From NCBI GenBank assembly GCA_018873245.2, contig JAEMBT020000017.1, positions 62,001-126,000 on the forward strand: DNA of 64,000 nt, in the 5' to 3' direction. This stretch comes from Archegozetes longisetosus. Lineage: Eukaryota > Arthropoda > Arachnida > Sarcoptiformes > Trhypochthoniidae. The translations under genes and the position numbers were made by a program. Numbering within the stretch: the stretch's first letter is position 1; each line of letters begins with the position of its first letter. Shown here one piece after another: positions 59,520 through 64,000 of this stretch. Under the pieces are notes generated by a model. The model worked only from the letters and a program-made list of their open reading frames with translations, was not told where the DNA came from and ran no database searches.

Positions 59520-60015
59520 TGTAATAACGTCTTAGTTCTTAAATTAGACCTATACCAAAATACTTCTGTAATAACCTATATTTTTAAACTCTAATTTTCA
59601 TAACTCACCGTATATGTCAACATTTATTGCTGATTTCAAGATTACTTTTTATTTGTACAAAAGAAATCTTCACATGCTTGTCTCAACTGTACAAATTATG
59701 AAGACAGCTGAGAGTAAGCATATTTCAACTCTGAAAACCTACCTAAGTATGTCCTAGTTAAACAATCTCCCAATCCTAGCTAAATGTGCTATTGACCTTA
59801 AAAGGTTTAGCCTATCATTGTAAAACATTTTCTAATTTAACCCGCCTATTGTTCCTATAAAATGTCGTGTTTTTCTTAAATTTTTCGCTCTTTCTTCCAG
59901 TGTTAAAATCCTGTGAAATCTTATGTAATTTTATTATTGTGGTTATGTTAAATAAAGTGCTTATATTTTAAAATTTGATTTCATACACGCTCCTATCAAA
60001 GATCCAGACTTTACA
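59520..60015 (+). repeat. 3' LTR of A'
   Basis: 496 bp. Differs from the 5' LTR by one missing C (ACTTCTG against ACTTCCTG) and one A/G change. Confidence 0.95.
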
Positions 60016-60337
60016 ATATGTTTGGCACGTGACAAACATAACATCTGAACCAATACAACAACAACAGACAACAAGCTCCATTTGTTTTTGCCTTTTGATA
60101 CTACCTTTTCGTTTACTCTTTTCCCGATGTTGAAGAAGATTCAAGTCGAGAATTTCACTTTCATTATCTTCTCCGACAATTGGTGAGTTTGTTTTCTCAT
60201 TTTATAACTTATTTTATATAATCCACCCGCGCATACCCATCCTTTGTTATATACTACTGATTTATTCACAAATAAAAATCATTCATTGAAAAGTTATAAT
60301 TATGTTTTAGGCGCGAACTCTTAAAATGATCGCTCTG
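60016..60337. mobile_element. Palindromic MITE, right arm
   Basis: Inverse of 47238-47542, ending GATCGCTCTG followed by TA (60338-60339). Confidence 0.85.
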
Positions 60338-60394
60338 TAATTATGATTTATATTAAATAAGTTAACTAATATTTAATCTCTTATTGATTAGTAT

Positions 60395-60610
60395 ATATTG
60401 CAATATAAAATGAATGTCTCCTCACAGAGTATAAGTTCTGAGTACTTTATTAGTTAAAGTTACTAAATACACTTATGGGTAAGGACTGACTTGTTCCTTG
60501 GAGGGCTTTGCATTTTAAAGGTTTTACTATGTTGGGTGGACTTTAGGGGGAAGGTCGTGCGTTTGAGTTAGCCTAACTATAAGGAGGTGTTTAAATTTTC
60601 TTGCAAATTA
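60395..60610 (+). repeat. Dispersed repeat R1, copy 2
   Basis: Inverse match of 22255-22480. It lies just beyond the MITE and may be a common genomic repeat of this species. Confidence 0.75.
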
Positions 60611-61424
60611 CCCTCGCCGGAAGCGTTTTCGCCCCTGAAAACATTGTTTGATTATTTATATCATTAATTTTTTTTACAACAACTTAAGTAAAAATAGTTT
60701 TAAGAATAGGGTAAATAAAATAATAGTTCTGAGAGGGGTATAAATGGTTTTAAGATTGATATAATAACATTGGTGGCATCTGGAGCGTAGTGTGTGTGAG
60801 ACCTCAATTCCACGTGTTCCGGTGAGGTCTTTATGATCATAGCATGTTTACAGCAGATTGGTTTTAATGAAGTTGTGCGCTATTTTTGATTTTGGTCTAT
60901 TGTTTTGTTCGCTTGTTGCAAGTGGTTTTTGAGGACATTTTTCAGAGTAAGTAAATATTTTTGTTGTGTCTTCATTTAATTTTCTTAATTTTCTTATAGA
61001 TTCATGTTTATATATTTTATGTTGGCCTTTTATAGCTTTTTTTTGTTGGTTTAAATAGTTTTGGGTATTTCGGATTTTATACAATTTTGAACTTATTTGG
61101 GTAAGTAAAATTTTTTTTTTCTAAACTTTTGTATGTTTTTGTCAATTTTTTTGTTGATTTTAATGTATTTACGATTGAATTATCTTTTTGTAGGTTAACT
61201 TGGTTTTGGTCATACAATATCATTAAAAACAAATATTTTTAAAAGGTATGTATTGTGAATGAGTTTGTACTTTTAATAACAATATAAAGGTAAGTGTTTT
61301 ATTTAAATAGTAAGTTAAGGTGTTTTATCAGTTGTTTTTGGTAACTTTCGTAGTTTGTAATTTTTTTTAACAAACTGATTTTCTATTTTTATAGGTCTGC
61401 TAACAGGAGGGTCAAACAAAGAGG
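60611..61424 (+). promoter_or_regulatory. Probable upstream region and 5' non-coding exons of the chromodomain gene
   Basis: T-rich sequence with several donor-like sites (GGTAAGTAAA near 61100, AGGTATGTATTG near 61244, AGGTAAGTG near 61288) and an acceptor TTTTTATAG at 61387-61395, followed by 29 bases and the ATG at 61425. The pattern fits a spliced 5' leader. No clear TATA or initiator can be fixed. Confidence 0.4.
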
Positions 61425-62660
61425 ATGAGTGAAAAAAGAACAAAATCAAGAAACAATATCAAGAGTAATGGTGGTAAACTATCGTATTGGAAGAAGATCA
61501 AGTTGGGCGAGAGGGATGTTTTCGTTCCGGACGCGCTGGAACCAGAATTTTATCCCGAAGTCATTGCAGGCCAGGAATGGTGGCACATAGAGAAGATTGT
61601 AGAAGAGCGCGTGGTGGACCACCGAGTTGAATACAGGGTCCGTTATGGAGGTTTTGGTGAAGACGAAGATCAGTGGGTGCCAGCTGAGCAGGTGGACGTC
61701 GTAGTTCGCAACGCGTGGGTTAATAAAACGGAAATTATTCCACCCGCCGGTAACAGTTATGTCAGTGTTGACGAATTGGCCGATGGTAAGGTGTTCGAAG
61801 GAAAGACCAATATTGGCTGGAAGCGATACTTAGGAGTTGAAGGAGGCGATCACATGAAGGCCGTTGACGGAGTATTGGAAGAGTTGGTAGAGGGTGGATA
61901 TTACTCGTATGACGAAGGTTTTAAAAGGTATGGGATATATAAATTTTTTGATTTGATGATAATTTTGATTAAGAAAATTTTATAAGCCCCTTAGAAATCA
62001 ATATGGATTATTGTGAAATATTAACCCTATTTTGGCGAAAGATTTATGGTCGCTGGTGTAGTTTAGGCGCAAATCAGATTGTTGTCTTCGATAAGATTCT
62101 GGGTCGCCTTCACTCTAGGAAGTCCGATGCCATGAAGTGGGAAAACGATAACCGAGAGTTTGGCAGGACGTTTCTTCCCGATCCAAAAAGAGCAAAAACT
62201 GAAATGCTGAAATTTCTGGCTGGGAGTGAAATGTTGGTATCATTGGTGATGTCACCTCAAACTTTGATAAACTCTAGGACACCTAAGTACGCACATGCAG
62301 TAGTGTACTTAGTGAGTAATAATGGAATTGGGAGGCGAAAACGTAAGTATCGAGATATAATTGAAAACTTGATTTTAAAAATTGATTTTTATCTTCTATT
62401 TTATAGTGTATTGTTTTGATGTGATGGAGGAGTCAGCAGCCAACAAACATCCGCCGGTTTATCTTCTAAATAAGGATTTCTTTGGGACTACCATATTTCG
62501 GGCATTCGGATGGCAACGAAAAGAGGAAAAGACATGTGTGGAGAATGCAGTTCGCTTCATGGCTTGTCTATTAGATGGTTTGTCCATTGAGTCTATAGAT
62601 TCATCAATCATTAGATGGCGCCTCTATACAAAGCACGATGCAATGGGGGAGAATAGCTAA
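61425..62660 (+). CDS. Chromodomain-containing protein, three exons
   Basis: Exons 61425-61927, 61987-62342 and 62407-62660, with introns of 59 and 64 bp. GT/AG ends and phases agree and give 370 codons. The chromodomain is at about residues 53-90 (WHIEKIVEERVVDHRVEYRV, then GFGEDEDQWVPAEQV), a methyl-lysine reader fold. The rest has a WRKIYGRWCSLGANQIVVFD block and the end CVENAVRFMACLLDG, which I do not recognise. No integrase or RT motifs, so it is not a chromointegrase. It reads as a nuclear chromatin protein of the host, apparently intact. The start follows an upstream acceptor. Confidence 0.7.
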
Positions 62661-62737
62661 AATAGTCTAAATAATCTTTTTATAATTTTATGTTAAATTA
62701 TTAATTTCTGAGTATGTATGACACATCAAAGAGATTT

Positions 62738-62743
62738 AATAAA
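62738..62743 (+). terminator. Polyadenylation signal of the chromodomain gene
   Basis: AATAAA 78 bases after the stop codon, with a T-rich tract downstream. Confidence 0.6.
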
Positions 62744-62879
62744 ATTGAGTTTTTTTTTTAATTTTAAGTTTCTTGTCTACAATTTACTTACCTTCTTATT
62801 AATATTTCGAAAAGAGAGATTAAGTGTGTGATATGTAAGGAAGTTTCAGTATAAGAGTTTGGACAACGGGAGGAGTATT

Positions 62880-63600
62880 AAATTCAATATTAAGCACTTT
62901 GAAAGGTGATTTTGGGGGTCTGGGTAGGAGCAAACCTATACATATAGGGCCTTTTTCTGATGAAGCATTTAATGAAGATTGAGTATTTATATGGTTCATC
63001 AATCACCAGAGAGTAATTTTAAAGTTATGGTAGTTCAAAAATTTTGTGTTTACAAGGAGTTCTAATTAAGAGGAGGACTCATCATCTGCCAAATTAAATA
63101 CCTTGGGTAGGGGACAACTATGAGTATTTTATATTATTTTGATAGAGAAAAGAATGAAGAGCTTGGATATATAAGTTACATTAACCTCCGCTGAGTAATT
63201 TAAAAGTTATAGTATTTCCAAGATTCGAATTTTCATGCATTCCCCATTATAGACCTATCATTTTCTTAATTTAAGTTCCTTGGGTAGGGGACAACCTATG
63301 AATATTTTATATAATTCCGACAGAGAAAAGAATGAGGAATCAGATTAGGTGAGTTGCAACCTCTTCCGACATGCAGTTTAAGAGTTATAGCGGTTTAAAG
63401 TCTTGAATTTTTAAAGATTTCCTGTTGTGGGCCTATCATTATCTCAATTTAAGTATCTTGGGTAAGGAAAAAACTAAGAGTGTTTTATATCATTTTGATA
63501 GAGAAAAGAATAAAGATTCATAATATACAAGTTACAATTACCTCTGATGAGTAATTTAAAAGTTATAGCATGTTAAAGATTAAAGTTTTTTTTTAAAAAT
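62880..63600. repeat. Satellite-like array, four units of about 178-183 bp
   Basis: The anchor CTTGGGTAGGGGACAAC (or a variant) recurs near 62918, 63101, 63278 and 63456. Each unit goes on with GATAGAGAAAAGAATGA and GAGTAATTTAAAAGTTATAG blocks. Units are diverged (perhaps 70-80%). No ORF. Confidence 0.75.
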
Positions 63601-64000
63601 TTTTTGTTTTGTTTATTTTTCAATGGACTATTTGGAGTTGCGATTTTTATACCTCGCCAATTATGTTTGTCACATTCACTTGAAAGCAGAGGTGATTTAT
63701 TGAGCATTCCCCCTAACAAACTCTTTTTTGGGCTGAATGTGTGAAACACGGAGTTATGGGACATTTGTCCATATCTCGCCCAACAAAAGAGACGTTCTCC
63801 TGTATAAGGCTCAACGTTTTTGACAATTCACTAACAATTCATGTGAAAGTCAGTTCGAGGGGCTCTCCTTTAAAATTTGATCGCACTCTCTTATGGAATA
63901 TTATAGTATATACAGTAAATTATATTATATGATGATAATTTAAAGTCACGATAATACTTGTGATAATAGTGATTACGTAATTGAATTACTTAGATTTTTT
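63601..64000. other. No gene recognised
   Basis: A few 60-codon frames on both strands with no supporting motif. AT-rich, moderate complexity. Confidence 0.45.

Larger units (their letters stand above)
47543..60015 (+). mobile_element. Gypsy-type LTR retrotransposon A', 12.47 kb
   Basis: Plus-strand sister of element A, with LTRs 47543-48039 and 59520-60015 that differ by about one indel and one substitution, and ATAT target duplication (47539-47542 and 60016-60019). It was copied recently. Private breaks relative to A: gag near 49236, linker near 50472, a 7-base loss in the integrase zinc finger near 53703. Protease is open here but closed in A, and gag is the reverse. Confidence 0.97.

Noticed and set aside
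61425..61990. Chromodomain ORF as part of a chromointegrase retrotransposon
   Set aside because: No integrase, RT or LTR nearby, and the gene has in-phase introns.

Overview
The window is an AT-rich stretch of invertebrate nuclear genome, probably from an arthropod. It has spliced genes with very short introns (46-70 bp) and a dense, nested layer of eukaryotic mobile elements: four Gypsy-type LTR retrotransposons, Tc1/mariner, Merlin and piggyBac-type elements, a tRNA-derived SINE, foldback elements and palindromic MITEs. It also holds relics of a Polinton-type DNA polymerase and what looks like a gene of a large arthropod nuclear virus. Nothing looks bacterial, and the species cannot be named from the sequence.

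Layout. 1-1732: relics of a Polinton-like PolB N-terminus and of a SprT-like zinc metalloprotease. 1733-14185 (minus): Gypsy element A (12.5 kb, 497-bp LTRs, ATAC target duplication), which cut the SprT-like relic in two. 14186-17063: the rest of that relic, an inverted paralogue, and a minus-strand PolB catalytic domain with an intron inside its catalytic motif C. 17064-21867: Gypsy element C, young, with 311-bp LTRs. 22255-26856: a dispersed repeat, a 3.1-kb terminal-inverted-repeat element holding a 1.45-kb foldback element, and an old truncated solo LTR of the A family. 26857-28981: a two-exon gene fragment, a coding-like tandem repeat and a Merlin transposon relic. 29399-29870: piggyBac-type MITE. 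30458-37411: 5'-truncated Gypsy element B between two 318-bp direct repeats. 37412-40757: likely endogenous viral relics, including a PIF-2-like gene. 40758-47237: palindromic MITEs, two Tc1-like transposons (one with a five-exon transposase, one split by a SINE) and old repeat fragments. 47238-60337: a palindromic MITE whose centre was hit by A', a second and nearly identical copy of element A on the plus strand. 60395-62743: a dispersed repeat, then a three-exon chromodomain gene, the only host-like gene that appears intact. 62880-63600: a satellite-like array of about 178-183 bp period.

The A family is the most unusual element. Its polyprotein carries a region of roughly 550 residues between protease and reverse transcriptase with three cysteine-rich helical modules, and it encodes two tandem envelope-like glycoprotein modules plus a downstream 138-codon accessory ORF. 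Copies A and A' lie in opposite orientation about 33 kb apart. Each has private frame breaks, and they share three breaks at A-runs, so either the family moves in trans or the assembly contains systematic indels.
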